A DNA stretch of 64,000 nucleotides from Variovorax sp. KK3 (GCF_001984055.1 NZ_LYVO01000014.1:1-64000), one strand, 5' to 3'. Shown: positions 33,079 through 44,324, counted from the first letter of the stretch. Notes: generated from the sequence alone by a model not told the origin. Numbers and translations: made by a program.

Positions 33079-34173
33079 ATGCAGCGTCGCCGTTTCCTGG
33101 AAAGATCGGGTGCCCTCGCGGGCCTCGCCACCGTTGCCGCACCCGCACTGGCGCAGTCGTCGTCGCCGAGCGTGAAGTGGCGCATGTCGACCAGCTGGCC
33201 CAAGAGCCTGGACACCATGTACGGCTCGGCCGAGCAGATGTGCAAGCGCGTCGGCGAGCTCACCGACGGCAAGTTCGAGATTCGCCCCTTTGCCGGCGGC
33301 GAACTGGTGCCGCCGGCTCAGAACATGGAAGCCATCAGCAACGGCACCGTCGAGGTCAACCACGTGCTGGCCTCCGCCTTCATCGGCAAGAACACGGCCG
33401 TCGCCTTCGACACTGGCCTGCCCTTCGGCCTCAACGCGCGCCAGCACAACGCCTGGATGCAATACGGCGGCGGCATGCAGGCCATGCGCGAGCTCTACAA
33501 GAAATACAACATCGTCAACTTCGTCTGCGGCAACGTCGGCGTGCAGATGGGCGGCTGGTATCGCAAGCAGATCAAGACGGTGGCCGACCTCGACGGCCTG
33601 AAGATCCGCATCGGCGGCATCGGCGGCATGGTGATGTCGAAGATGGGTGCGGTGCCGCAGCAGATCGCGGCGGCCGACATCTACCCCGCGCTCGAGAAGG
33701 GCACCATCGACGCGGCCGAATGGATCGGCCCCTACGACGACGCCAAGCTGGGCCTGCACAAGGTGGCACAGAACTACTACACGCCCGGCTGGTGGGAAGG
33801 CAGTGCCTCCATCACCGCCATGGTCAACAGCGAGGCGTGGAACAAGCTGCCGCCGGCCTACAAGGCAGCCTTCGAATGCGCGGCCAACGAGCAGACGATG
33901 AAGATGCTGGCCGACTACGACGCGCGCAACCCCGAGGCGCTCAAGAAGCTGATCGGGCAGGGCGCCAAGCTCGCGTACTTCCCGAAGCCGGTGATGGACG
34001 CGGCCTTCAAGGCTTCGTCGGAGCTCTTCACCGAGCTCGCCGACAAGAACCCCGACTTCAAGGCCGTGCTGCCGCAGTGGGTGAAGTGGCGCCGCGACCA
34101 GGCCAGCTGGTTCCGCGTGGCCGAGGCGGAGCTCGACAGCTACACCTTCGCCGCCGTCACCAAGGCGCAGTAA
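33079..34173 (+). CDS. TRAP transporter solute-binding protein (DctP family)
   Basis: A 364-residue periplasmic binding protein with a Tat-type signal (MQRRRFLERSGALAGLATVAAPALA) and the DctP fold (WRMSTSWPKSLDTMYGSAEQMCKRV, LKIRIGGIGGMV, TIDAAEWIGPYDDAKLGLHKVAQNYY). DctP proteins bind organic acids; the arginine in the RIGG segment normally contacts a carboxylate. It heads an operon with its two membrane subunits and the molybdenum hydroxylase, so picolinate or a related pyridine carboxylate is the likely ligand (inference). GGAGAG precedes the ATG. Confidence 0.88.
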   Translation: MQRRRFLERSGALAGLATVAAPALAQSSSPSVKWRMSTSWPKSLDTMYGSAEQMCKRVGELTDGKFEIRPFAGGELVPPAQNMEAISNGTVEVNHVLASAFIGKNTAVAFDTGLPFGLNARQHNAWMQYGGGMQAMRELYKKYNIVNFVCGNVGVQMGGWYRKQIKTVADLDGLKIRIGGIGGMVMSKMGAVPQQIAAADIYPALEKGTIDAAEWIGPYDDAKLGLHKVAQNYYTPGWWEGSASITAMVNSEAWNKLPPAYKAAFECAANEQTMKMLADYDARNPEALKKLIGQGAKLAYFPKPVMDAAFKASSELFTELADKNPDFKAVLPQWVKWRRDQASWFRVAEAELDSYTFAAVTKAQ

Positions 34174-34219
34174 GCCCAGGCCCGGCGATGCCGCAGCGCT
34201 CCGCAGAAGACGACCCCAC

Positions 34220-34776
34220 ATGAACCCCATGACCCCCGACACGGGGCAGCCCTACGCCTGGGTGCGCGCCATCGATCGCGTGAACGATTTCTTCGGCGCG
34301 CTCGCCAAGTGGGCGCTGCTCGCGGCCTGCGTGATCAGCGGCGGCAACGCCATCATCCGCTACGCCGTGGGCTACAGCTCCAACGCCTGGCTCGAGATCC
34401 AGTGGTATCTCTTCGCCGTCGGCGTGATGTTCGGCGCCGCGCAGGTGCTGCGGCTCAACGAACACGTGCGCGTCGACGTGTTCTACGGCGGCTGGAAGGC
34501 GCGCCGCCAGGTCTTGATGGACCTGTTCGGCCTGGTCTTCTTCCTGCTGCCGATCATGGGCTTGCTGGCCTGGCTGTCGTGGCCGCTGCTGGTGGAGATG
34601 GTGCGTTCAGGCGAGTCGTCTTCCAACGCCGGCGGCCTGGTGCGCTGGCCCGCCATGCTCACGCTGCCGCTGGGTTTCGCGCTGCTCGTGCTGCAGGGCG
34701 CGGCCGAGGTCTGCAAGCGTGTGCTCTGGCTGCGCGGACGTCTGCGCATGGACACCCACTACGAAAGGCCCGTGCA

Positions 34777-34780
<4 letters not shown>
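34220..34780 (+). CDS. TRAP transporter small permease (DctQ)
   Basis: A 186-residue membrane protein with four hydrophobic helices (LAKWALLAACVISGGNAIIR; WYLFAVGVMFGAAQVL; LFGLVFFLLPIMGLLAWL; LTLPLGFALLVLQGAAEV) and the DctQ feature SSNAWLEIQWYLF. It pairs with the large permease, whose start codon overlaps its stop by 4 bp (ATGA). Confidence 0.88.
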
Positions 34781-36264
<1,484 letters not shown>

Positions 36265-36281
36265 ACGAACCGAGCCACACC

Positions 36282-38660
36282 ATGAGCAACGACAACCACC
36301 ACGAGGCACGCGCCGGCCAGGGCGTGGGCGCGCGCGTGCTGCGCAAGGAAGACGAACGCCACCTGCACGGCCGCGGCCGCTTCGTGGCCGACATGAGCAT
36401 GCCCGAGCTCAGCGAAGTCGCCTTCCTGCGCAGCCCGCTGGCCCATGCGCGCATCGTCGGCGCCCGCCTGCCGACGCAGGGTGCCGACCGTGTGGCGCTG
36501 CGCGAGAACATGACCGACGTGCTCGACATCGTGGCCGACTCCACGCTGCCCACCTACCAGGCCTCGGCCCAGCCGCCGCTGGCCGCGGGCAAGGTGCGCT
36601 TCGTCGGCGAGCCGGTGGCCATGTGCTTCGCACCCACGCGCGCCGAGGCCGAAGACCTGGCCGAGCAGGTCGAGGTCGACTTCGACGAGCTGCCGGTCCA
36701 CGCCGATGCCACCAGCGCGCGCGCAGCCGGCGCCGAGCTCATTCACGCGCACTGGCGCGACAACACCTTCGTCACGCTCGGCGCCGACAAGGATTTCGAT
36801 CTCCACGCCAAGCAGGCCGCGCTGGTGGTGCGCCGCTCCGTCGACCTGTCGCGCCAATGCATGGTGCCGATGGAAGGCAAGGCCGTGCTGGCCTACTGGG
36901 ACCACCAGGCCGATCAGCTCGTGGTGGTCAGCGCCACGCAGGTGCCGCACATGATCCGCACCGTCATCGCGCAGTGCCTCGGCCTGGAGCAGGGCCGCGT
37001 GCGCGTCATTTCGCCCGACGTCGGCGGTGCCTTCGGCTACAAGTGCGTGCTGCAGCAGGAAGAGCTGTGCGTGGCCTGGCTGGCCAAGACCCATCGCAAG
37101 CCCTTCCGCTACATCGAGGATCGGCGTGAGCACTTGATCGCCGGCGCCAACACGCGCGAGCACCACTACGAGATGACGGCCTATGCCGACGCGCGCGGCA
37201 AGCTGCTGGCGCTCGACGCGCGCATCACCATCGACGGCGGCGCGTACTCGGTCTGGCCTTTCACCATCGGCCTCGAGCCGGGCCAGGCCGTGGGCAACCT
37301 GCCCGGGCCCTACGCGTTTCGAGGCTACCGCTGCGTCACCGAATGCGTGGCCACCAACAAACCGGGCTTCGTGCCTTACCGTGGGGTGGCGCGAACCGGC
37401 GTGTGCTTCGCGATGGAACTCACCATCGACGCCATCGCCCGCGCCGTCGGCCGCGAGCCGTGGGAAGTGCGGCTCGAAAACCTGGTGCCGGCGTCGGCCA
37501 TGCCGCACGTCAACGTCGCCAACAAGCACCTCGACAGCGGCGACTACCCGGCCAGCCTTCAGAAGGCGCGCGAGATGATCGACTTCGACGCCGTGCGCCG
37601 ACGCCAGCGCGCCACCGAGCCCGACGGCCGCCTGATCGGCATCGGCTTCGCCACCTACACCGAGCAATCGGCGCACGGCACCTCGGTCTTCGCGACCTGG
37701 GGCACGCCGGTCATCCCGGGCTTCGATTCCGCCAACGTGCGAATGACGCCCGACGGCGGCCTGGAGATCCGTGTCGGCGTGCATTCGCACGGCCAGGGCA
37801 TGGAAACCACCTTCGCGCAGATCGCCCACGAGATCCTGGGCGTCGACATCGGCAGCATCAAGCTCGTGCACGGCGACACCGGGCTCACGCCGTTTTCCAC
37901 CGGCACCTATGCCTCGCGTTCGCTGGTGATGTCGGGCGGCGCAGTGTCGCGTGCGTGCAAGGCGCTGGCGCCGCGGCTCATGCACATCGGGGCGCACCTG
38001 TTGGGAGTGGCAACCGCTCAGGTCCGGATCGAAGCCGGCCGCATCGTCGGCCCCGCCGGCAGCGTACCGATCTCGGAGGTGGCGCAAGCCTGGTACCTGC
38101 GCCCCGACCGCCTGCCGGCCGACGTCGATGCCTCGGGCCTCGAAGTGACGATGGGCTTCAAGCCCAAGGTCGACACCGGCGCCTTCACCTATGCGAGCCA
38201 CGCGGTCACTGTCGCGGTCGACCCGGACACGGGTCACGTCGACATCCTCGACTACGTGATCGTCGAAGACTGCGGCACCATGATCAACCCGATGGTGGTC
38301 GAGGGCCAGACCTACGGCGGCGTGGCGCAGGGCATCGGCACCGCGCTCTACGAAGAGACGCCTTACGACCGCAACGGCCAGCCGCTCGCATCGACGCTGG
38401 CCGACTACATGCTGCCCGGCGCCACCGAGGTGCCGAACCTGCGCATCCACCATTTCGAGACGCCTTCGCCGCACACCGAGTTCGGCGCCAAGGGCATGGG
38501 CGAGGGCGGTGCCATCGCACCGCCCGCCGCGATCTTCAACGCGGTCAACGACGCGCTGCGTCCGCTGGGCGCCGAGGTCGCGCACACGCCGCTCACGCCG
38601 CGCCGCCTGCTCGAGGCGATCGAGGCCGCGAAGCTCGGCGAGCACAGGAAAGTCGCGTGA
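36282..38660 (+). CDS. Molybdenum hydroxylase large subunit (xanthine dehydrogenase/CoxL family)
   Basis: A 792-residue catalytic subunit binding molybdopterin cytosine dinucleotide. It begins GQGVGARVLRKEDERHLHGRGRFVADM; cofactor-binding glycine-rich segments follow (DVGGAFGYK; ATYASRSLVMSGGA), and the catalytic base is Glu741 in GMGEGG. Together with the FAD and 2Fe-2S subunits it would hydroxylate a pyridine ring with water-derived oxygen; in a picolinate pathway this is PicA, giving 6-hydroxypicolinate. CO dehydrogenase is unlikely because the CoxL active-site loop AYRCSFR is absent (FVPYRGVARTG instead). Confidence 0.9.
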   Translation: MSNDNHHEARAGQGVGARVLRKEDERHLHGRGRFVADMSMPELSEVAFLRSPLAHARIVGARLPTQGADRVALRENMTDVLDIVADSTLPTYQASAQPPLAAGKVRFVGEPVAMCFAPTRAEAEDLAEQVEVDFDELPVHADATSARAAGAELIHAHWRDNTFVTLGADKDFDLHAKQAALVVRRSVDLSRQCMVPMEGKAVLAYWDHQADQLVVVSATQVPHMIRTVIAQCLGLEQGRVRVISPDVGGAFGYKCVLQQEELCVAWLAKTHRKPFRYIEDRREHLIAGANTREHHYEMTAYADARGKLLALDARITIDGGAYSVWPFTIGLEPGQAVGNLPGPYAFRGYRCVTECVATNKPGFVPYRGVARTGVCFAMELTIDAIARAVGREPWEVRLENLVPASAMPHVNVANKHLDSGDYPASLQKAREMIDFDAVRRRQRATEPDGRLIGIGFATYTEQSAHGTSVFATWGTPVIPGFDSANVRMTPDGGLEIRVGVHSHGQGMETTFAQIAHEILGVDIGSIKLVHGDTGLTPFSTGTYASRSLVMSGGAVSRACKALAPRLMHIGAHLLGVATAQVRIEAGRIVGPAGSVPISEVAQAWYLRPDRLPADVDASGLEVTMGFKPKVDTGAFTYASHAVTVAVDPDTGHVDILDYVIVEDCGTMINPMVVEGQTYGGVAQGIGTALYEETPYDRNGQPLASTLADYMLPGATEVPNLRIHHFETPSPHTEFGAKGMGEGGAIAPPAAIFNAVNDALRPLGAEVAHTPLTPRRLLEAIEAAKLGEHRKVA

Positions 38661-38670
38661 GGGCGAATCG

Positions 38671-39510
38671 ATGAAAGCTGCGAACTTCGAATACCGCCGC
38701 CCCGCATCGCTGGCCGAAGCGCTGCGCCTCCTCGCTGAGGGCGAAGGCCAGGCCAAGCCCATCGGCGGCGGCCAATCGATGGGCCCGATGCTCAACCTGC
38801 GGCTGACGCGCCCGAAGCAGGTGATCGACGTCGCGGCGTTGCCCGAGCTGCGCCAGGTGCGCGAAGAAGGCGCCTGGATTCGCGTCGGCGCCGCCGTCAC
38901 GCACGCCGAGATCGAGGACGGCGTACATCCGCTGCTTCGCGGCACGCCGATGCAGCAGGTGGCCGGCGGCATCGCCTACCGCGCCATCCGCAACCGCGGC
39001 ACCGTCGGCGGCAGCCTCGCGCATGCCGACCCCGCCGCCGACTGGGTGCTGACCGCCTCGGCCCTGGGCGCCGAGATCGAGATCGCCTCGCACGCCGGCA
39101 CGCGCCGCATCGCGGCCGACCGCTTCATGCAGGGCGCCTACACCACCGCGCTGGCCGAGGGCGAGCTGATCGCTGCCCTGTGGGTGCCCAGGCTCGGCGC
39201 CTCGGCACGCTGGGCCTACTTCAAGTTCTGCCGCAAGACCGGCGAGTTCGCCGAGGCCAGCTGCGCCGCGCTCTTCGACGCCGAGCGCAAGCTGGCGCGC
39301 ATCGTCGTCGGCGCGCTCGACGGCGCGCCGCAGGCCCTGCCGCAGTTGGCGGCGCAGGTCGCGCGCAACGGCGAGAAGCCGCACCGCGCCGCGGTCGAGG
39401 CCGCGGTCATGGCCATCGCGCCGGGCAAGGACGCCATCGACCGCAAGCTGCTGGTCGCCGCCGTCGAGCGCTGCCTCGGCCGGATCTTCATGCCGGAGCA
39501 TGCCGAATGA
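38671..39510 (+). CDS. Molybdenum hydroxylase FAD subunit (CoxM/CutM family)
   Basis: A 279-residue FAD-binding subunit with the family motifs KPIGGGQSMGPMLNLRL (FAD pyrophosphate) and AIRNRGTVGGSLAHADPAADW. It relays electrons from the iron-sulfur subunit. It starts 10 bp after the large-subunit stop and its stop overlaps the next gene's ATG by 4 bp. Confidence 0.92.
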   Translation: MKAANFEYRRPASLAEALRLLAEGEGQAKPIGGGQSMGPMLNLRLTRPKQVIDVAALPELRQVREEGAWIRVGAAVTHAEIEDGVHPLLRGTPMQQVAGGIAYRAIRNRGTVGGSLAHADPAADWVLTASALGAEIEIASHAGTRRIAADRFMQGAYTTALAEGELIAALWVPRLGASARWAYFKFCRKTGEFAEASCAALFDAERKLARIVVGALDGAPQALPQLAAQVARNGEKPHRAAVEAAVMAIAPGKDAIDRKLLVAAVERCLGRIFMPEHAE

Positions 39511-40712
39511 ACACCATCGCCATCGAACTCAACGGCCGTCCCGTGCGCCGCGACATCTCCGCCCGCACGCACCTCGGCGACTTCATCCGTGACGAAGGCC
39601 GGCTCACCGGCACCCACCTGGGCTGCGAGCACGGCGTGTGCGGCGCCTGCACCGTGCTGGTCGACGACCAGCCGGTGCGCTCTTGCATCGCTTTCGCCGT
39701 GGCCTGCGACGGCCGCAAGGTCACCACGGTCGAGGGCTACGACGCCGATCCGGTGATGGCGCTGCTGCGGCCCGCCTTCTCGCGCCACCACGCGCTGCAA
39801 TGCGGCTTCTGCACGCCCGGCATGCTGGCGACTTCGCGCGACATCGTGCTGCGCTTTCCCGATGCCGACGAGCCGAAGATCAGGCTCGAACTGTCGGGCA
39901 ACCTGTGCCGTTGCACGGGCTACATGGGCATCGTGGCGGCCATCCGCGACGTGCTGCAGCAGTGCGGCGGCGACGCGCATCCGGAGATCACGGCCCTGCG
40001 GCAGGCGCTGCGTGCGGCGCGTGGCGAATCGGCGCCTGTGCCGCTTGCAGCGAGTGCGCCGTTCGCCACCTTCGAAGCCACCGATACCGGCACGGCAGCG
40101 CCTGTCGCTGCGCCGCGCGACGAACCGGCGCAAGCACAGGGCTCTGCAAGCGACAAGGGCACGCGCATCCAGGGCCGCTTCAGCGTGCCCTTCGCGGCCG
40201 ACGAGGTCTGGCGCTTCATGGCCGATTTGCCCGCCGTGGCGGGCTGCCTGCCCGGCGCCGAACTGACCGAGCACACGGGCGACCGCGTGAAGGGCCGCGT
40301 CGCCATCAAGTTCGGTCCCATGTCCGCCAGCTTCAACGGCGCCGCGCGGCTGGAGCGCGACGACGCTGCGCGCTCCGCCGTGCTCAAGGGCGCGGGCCAG
40401 GACACGCTGAGCCAGTCGCGCGCCAACGGCGACGTGGCCTACCGCCTGGTCGAGGTGTCGCCCGGCGAGACGCGCGTCGAGGTCGACCTGCTCTATTCGC
40501 TGCAGGGCCCGCTGGCACAGTTCTCGCGTTCGGGCCTGGTCAAGGATTTCGTCGGGCGCCTGATCCAGGAGTTCGGCAAGAACGTGGCGCTGCGCATGGA
40601 TCCCGCGCGCTCGCCCGATGCGCCGCTGCCGCCGGCACGGCTCAACGCCTTCAGCCTGGGCTGGAGCGTCTTGTGGTCGCGGATCCGGCGCCTGTTCGGT
40701 GCCGGCGACTGA
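39507..40712 (+). CDS. Molybdenum hydroxylase 2Fe-2S subunit fused to a CoxG-like domain
   Basis: A 401-residue fusion. Residues 1-160 are the two-cluster iron-sulfur subunit: C40, C45, C48, C60 (plant-type cluster) and C99, C102, C134, C136. After a Ala/Pro-rich linker (about 165-220) comes an SRPBCC/CoxG domain (about 225-370: [33 protein letters not shown] ... [16 protein letters not shown]), ending in a hydrophobic-basic tail ([16 protein letters not shown]) that could anchor to the membrane. CoxG recruits CO dehydrogenase to the membrane; a similar role is inferred here. Most homologues keep the two as separate genes. Confidence 0.88.
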   Translation: MNTIAIELNGRPVRRDISARTHLGDFIRDEGRLTGTHLGCEHGVCGACTVLVDDQPVRSCIAFAVACDGRKVTTVEGYDADPVMALLRPAFSRHHALQCGFCTPGMLATSRDIVLRFPDADEPKIRLELSGNLCRCTGYMGIVAAIRDVLQQCGGDAHPEITALRQALRAARGESAPVPLAASAPFATFEATDTGTAAPVAAPRDEPAQAQGSASDKGTRIQGRFSVPFAADEVWRFMADLPAVAGCLPGAELTEHTGDRVKGRVAIKFGPMSASFNGAARLERDDAARSAVLKGAGQDTLSQSRANGDVAYRLVEVSPGETRVEVDLLYSLQGPLAQFSRSGLVKDFVGRLIQEFGKNVALRMDPARSPDAPLPPARLNAFSLGWSVLWSRIRRLFGAGD

Positions 40713-40825
40713 CGAAACAACCGACACCCGCGTATCCACCCATCCGTTCTTCCACGGCGCGAGCATGCCGCTCGCGCCGATGGCGGAGCTTTGCCTTGTT
40801 GTCCACTCGTCCGGAGGTCCTCGCC

Positions 40826-41860
40826 ATGTTTTCATCGATTCCCAAACTCAAGCTCATCGGCCGCGCGCTCGCCGGCTGTGTCGCCTTCGCCATGGCCGCC
40901 GGCGCGGCCGCGCAGGCACCCGAAAAACTCAAGGTGCGCCTCGACTGGACGCCCTGGGGCGTGCACGGCGCGATGCACCTCGCGCAGCAGAAGGGCTGGT
41001 TCAACGCCGCCGGCCTCGACGTGCAGATGGAGGACGGCAACGGCTCGGTCACCACCGTGCAGATCGTCGGTGGCGGCGACCAGTTCGACGTCGGCCATGC
41101 GGCGCTCGCATCGATGATGATCGCGCGCGACAAGGGCCTGCCCGTCAAGGGCGTGGCCGTGTTCGCGCGGCTCAGCGACGTCGGCATGCTCGTGCCGGCG
41201 GGCGGCGGCATCAAGGGGCCGAAGGATCTCAAGGGCAAGAAGGTGGCCTACACCGCCGGCTCGCTCGAAGCGCCCTTCGTCGATGCCTTCCTCGCCGCGG
41301 GCGGGCTGAAGAAGAGCGACATCGAACTCGTCAACGTCGACGCCGCCGGCAAGGCCGCGACCTATGCCGCGGGCCGGGCCGATGCTGCGTTCTCGACCAT
41401 TCCCTTCTTCCTTCCGGTGGTGTCGCAGACGCGGCCTTCCGAAGCCGTGCGCTTCGCCGACTACAACCTCAACATGCCGAGCTTCGGCCTGTTCGCGTCC
41501 GAGGCCAAGCTGGCATCGAAGCGCGAGGCCATCGCCAAGTTTGCGAGCGTGGTCGCGGCCTCGTGGCAGTACGTCTACGACGGCCACGAGGACGAAGCGG
41601 TCGAGGCCATCGTCGCCCAGCGCCCGCAGGCCAAGCTCGACAAGAAAGTGCTGCGCGGCCAGATCGATGCGCTGCGCGGCTTCTTCCAGCTGCCTGCACC
41701 GGCCGGTCAGCCCTTGGGCGCGCCCGTGGCCGCGGACTGGAGCACGGCGGTGAAGACGCTCACCGACGCCGGCCTGCTGAAGTCGATCAAGGACGGCAAC
41801 GACTTCTTCGTGCCCGGCCTCGTGCGCCCCGTGGCCCTGAACGCGGCGAGCGCGAAATGA
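40826..41860 (+). CDS. ABC importer substrate-binding protein, NMT1/THI5-like
   Basis: A 344-residue periplasmic protein with a signal peptide (to about AAGAAAQA) and a SsuA/NMT1 fold: VRLDWTPWGVHGAMHLAQQKGWFNAAGLDVQMEDGNGS is characteristic of the pyrimidine-precursor/thiamine and nitrate/taurine binding families. CGGAGG lies 9 bp ahead of the ATG. It is followed by its ATPase and permease genes with 4-bp overlaps. In this context the ligand may be a pyridine or another heteroaromatic. Confidence 0.88.
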   Translation: MFSSIPKLKLIGRALAGCVAFAMAAGAAAQAPEKLKVRLDWTPWGVHGAMHLAQQKGWFNAAGLDVQMEDGNGSVTTVQIVGGGDQFDVGHAALASMMIARDKGLPVKGVAVFARLSDVGMLVPAGGGIKGPKDLKGKKVAYTAGSLEAPFVDAFLAAGGLKKSDIELVNVDAAGKAATYAAGRADAAFSTIPFFLPVVSQTRPSEAVRFADYNLNMPSFGLFASEAKLASKREAIAKFASVVAASWQYVYDGHEDEAVEAIVAQRPQAKLDKKVLRGQIDALRGFFQLPAPAGQPLGAPVAADWSTAVKTLTDAGLLKSIKDGNDFFVPGLVRPVALNAASAK

Positions 41861-42663
41861 CGGCCGCCGCCATCCACGCCCGCGGCGTGCGCAAGGTGTA
41901 CGAAGGCGACCGCGCGCTCACGGCGCTCGACGGCATTTCGCTGGACATCAAGCCCGGCGAGTTCGTCAGCATCCTCGGCCCGAGCGGCTGCGGCAAGAGC
42001 ACCTTTCTGCGTTGCGTGGCCGGGCTCGAAACCATCAGCGGCGGCGACCTGCGCGTGGACGACCGGGCGGTGGCCGGCCCGCCCGACCACGTGGGCATGG
42101 TCTTCCAGCGCGATGCGCTGCTCGAATGGCGCAGCATCGAGCGCAACATCATGTTGCCCATCGAATTCGCCGGCAAGCCGGTGGCGGCCTACCGCCAGGC
42201 GATGGCCGACCTGCTCAAGCTCACCGGCCTCACCGAGTTCGGCGACCGCTATCCGCGCGAACTCTCGGGCGGCATGCGCCAGCGTGCCGCCATCTGCCGC
42301 GCGCTGATCGACCAGCCCAGCCTGCTGCTGATGGACGAGCCCTTCGGCGCCCTCGATGCGCTCACGCGCGACCAGATGAACGTCGAACTGCAGCGCATCT
42401 GGCTGGAGACGCGCAACACGGTGATGTTCGTCACCCACGGCATCGCGGAAGCGGTGTTCCTGGCCGACCGGGTGGTGGTGTTCTCGCCGCGGCCCGGCCG
42501 CATCGCCGACATCATCGAAGTCAACCTGCCGCGCCCGCGCAAGCTCTCGGTGCGCGAGACGGCGCAGTTCGGCGCTTACACCGCGCGCATCCGCAAGCTC
42601 TTCCACGAGATGGGTCTGATCAACGAAGACCCCGGCGAAGTCCGGGAGGAGATGGCGGCATGA
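41857..42663 (+). CDS. ABC importer ATPase
   Basis: A 268-residue ATPase of the nitrate/taurine (SsuB/TauB) type with Walker A GPSGCGKST (41-49), signature LSGGMRQR (136-143), Walker B LLLMDEP (156-162) and D-loop FGALDALTR. It overlaps the binding-protein stop and the permease start by 4 bp each. Confidence 0.92.
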   Translation: MTAAAIHARGVRKVYEGDRALTALDGISLDIKPGEFVSILGPSGCGKSTFLRCVAGLETISGGDLRVDDRAVAGPPDHVGMVFQRDALLEWRSIERNIMLPIEFAGKPVAAYRQAMADLLKLTGLTEFGDRYPRELSGGMRQRAAICRALIDQPSLLLMDEPFGALDALTRDQMNVELQRIWLETRNTVMFVTHGIAEAVFLADRVVVFSPRPGRIADIIEVNLPRPRKLSVRETAQFGAYTARIRKLFHEMGLINEDPGEVREEMAA

Positions 42664-43433
42664 AGACGCTCAAGCAGAAGGGCCGCCAGTGGGGCCTGGG
42701 TTTGTTCACGATGCTGCTCTTCCTCGTGCTCTGGGAGGCGCTGGTGCGGTTGCTGCACGTGCGGCCCATCACGCTGCCGCCGCCGAGCGCGGTGCTGCTG
42801 GAGCTGTCGCAGGAATGGCGCTGGTATCTCGACCATGCCTGGTACACGCTGGCCACGACGCTGGGCGGCTTCGTGCTTGCGGTGGTGGTGGGCGTGGGCC
42901 TGGCCATGATGCTGGTGGGTTCGCGCTGGTTCGAACACTCGATCTATCCGCTGATCGTGGCGCTGAACAGCGTGCCCAAGGTCGCGATCGCGCCGCTGTT
43001 CGTGATCTGGCTGGGCACGGGCTCGGAGCCCAAGATCGCCATCGCCTTCCTGATCGCGGTGTTCGCCGTCATCGTCGACGCGGTGCACGGGCTGCGTTCG
43101 GTGCCGCAGGACGTACTGGACCTGGGGCGCGTGTTGAAGGGGTCGACGCTGGACTTCTTCCTGAAGGTGCGCCTGCCTTGTGCTCTGCCGTCGATCCTGA
43201 CCGGCATGAAAGTTGCGATCTCGCTGGCGCTCGTCGGTGCGATCGTCGGGGAATTCGTGGCGTCGCAGCGTGGGCTGGGCTACGTGATTCTCAGCGCGCA
43301 GGGCACCTTCGACACCACGCGCGTGTTCGCGGCGGTGATCGTGTTGGCGCTGCTGGGGATCGCGCTGTACGGCGGACTGGCCTGGGCGGAGCGGAGGCTC
43401 ACGCCCTGGCGGCCGCAAGAGGCGATGGCGTAG
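42660..43433 (+). CDS. ABC importer permease
   Basis: A 257-residue membrane permease of the BPD transport family with about six helices and the EAA loop (VPQDVLDLGRVLKGSTLDFFLKVRLPCALPSILTG). It closes the three-gene importer operon. A large inverted repeat follows the stop. Confidence 0.92.
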   Translation: MKTLKQKGRQWGLGLFTMLLFLVLWEALVRLLHVRPITLPPPSAVLLELSQEWRWYLDHAWYTLATTLGGFVLAVVVGVGLAMMLVGSRWFEHSIYPLIVALNSVPKVAIAPLFVIWLGTGSEPKIAIAFLIAVFAVIVDAVHGLRSVPQDVLDLGRVLKGSTLDFFLKVRLPCALPSILTGMKVAISLALVGAIVGEFVASQRGLGYVILSAQGTFDTTRVFAAVIVLALLGIALYGGLAWAERRLTPWRPQEAMA

Positions 43434-43439
43434 GCGCGA

Positions 43440-43565
43440 TGCCCTCACCCTAGCCCTCTCCCAGAGGAACAGGGGACAAGAGGCTTCCTCCACCTCTCGG
43501 CAAGAGGGGGCAACATGCCTTACTCCCTCTCCCTCTCCCTCTGGGAGAGGGCAGGGGTGAGGGCA
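43440..43565. repeat. REP-like element with 27-bp inverted arms
   Basis: The left arm at 43440-43466 and the right arm at 43539-43565 are inverted copies agreeing at 25 of 27 positions (TGCCCTCACCC...CCCTCTCCCAGAG), separated by 72 bp that are themselves rich in CCCTCT/AGAGGG. This CCCTCTCCC-type palindrome is a widespread intergenic element in proteobacteria. It lies between convergent-free transcription units and may act as a terminator for the ABC operon. Confidence 0.85.
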
Positions 43566-43612
43566 CCGGGCGCACCCACAGCCCACCCCCTCCAAACCCG
43601 TCATCAACCCAA

Positions 43613-43633
43613 TAGTTGCTCAACAGACAACTT
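43613..43633. promoter_or_regulatory. Putative operator upstream of the PfpI gene
   Basis: A 21-bp sequence beginning TAGTTGCTCAAC and ending GACAACTT contains inverted half-sites AGTTG and CAACT. It agrees at 16 of 21 positions with the sequence at 44362 before the transporter gene. It lies 56 bp before the PfpI ATG. Confidence 0.55.
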
Positions 43634-43688
43634 CTGACTAAAGTGTTGCCCCATACGCTCACCCGAGCGTCATTCCCTGGAGCACACG

Positions 43689-44324
43689 ATGAAGTTTGCC
43701 TTTCTGCTGTACGACGGCGTGGAGCCCATCGACCTGGCCGCGATCGGCGTGGTCTCGATGGCCAAGCGCGTGGTGCCCGAACTCGAGTACCTCACGGTCG
43801 CCGCCGACACCGCCTTGCAGCGCATGTCGAACGGCCTGCGCGTCGTGCCTGACTTCGGCTTCGCTGACTGCCCCCCGTTCGACGTGCTCATCGTGCCCGG
43901 CGGGCCCGGCTGGGTGCAGGCGAGCGAAGACCCCGCCATTCGCGAGTTCCTGCGCCGCCGGGGCGACGGCACGCTGCTGGTCTCCATCTGCACCGGCGCC
44001 ATGCTGCTGGCGAAGGCCGGTCTGCTCGACGGCCGCAGCGCGACCACCAAGCGCGAGGTGCGCCCGCCAGAGGTCTCGCCGCTCTCGCTGCTCGCGCGCG
44101 ACCACCCCCGCATCGACACCCGCCACGCGCTCATGGTGGACAACGGCACGGTGCTCACCGGCGGCGGCGTGAGCCTGTGCATCGACGCGATGCTGCACGT
44201 CATCGCCACGCGCATCGGCGCCGCGCAGGCCGCCGAGGTGGCGCGGATCATCGAATACGGCGCGGCCTGGGAAGCCAACAAGGCGCGCCTGCCCACGCTC
44301 CAGGCGGGCGAGGGTTTGTCCTAG
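43689..44324 (+). CDS. DJ-1/PfpI family protein, isonitrile hydratase-like
   Basis: A 211-residue class I glutamine amidotransferase-like protein. The nucleophile elbow Cys101 (SICTGAMLLAKAGLLDG) and an early Glu12 (DGVEPIDLA) match the isonitrile hydratase (InhA) and ThiJ/PfpI branch. It lacks the AraC-type helix-turn-helix of GlxA regulators, so it is likely an enzyme. It is followed 117 bp later by an MHS transporter with a similar upstream sequence, suggesting joint regulation. Substrate unknown. Confidence 0.82.
   Translation: MKFAFLLYDGVEPIDLAAIGVVSMAKRVVPELEYLTVAADTALQRMSNGLRVVPDFGFADCPPFDVLIVPGGPGWVQASEDPAIREFLRRRGDGTLLVSICTGAMLLAKAGLLDGRSATTKREVRPPEVSPLSLLARDHPRIDTRHALMVDNGTVLTGGGVSLCIDAMLHVIATRIGAAQAAEVARIIEYGAAWEANKARLPTLQAGEGLS

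Noticed and set aside
36282..38660. Carbon monoxide dehydrogenase large subunit
   Set aside because: The characteristic AYRCSFR active-site loop is absent; the gene lies in a pyridine-degradation cluster.
43440..43565. CRISPR or IS terminal repeats
   Set aside because: There is only one pair of inverted arms, no regular spacers and no transposase between them.
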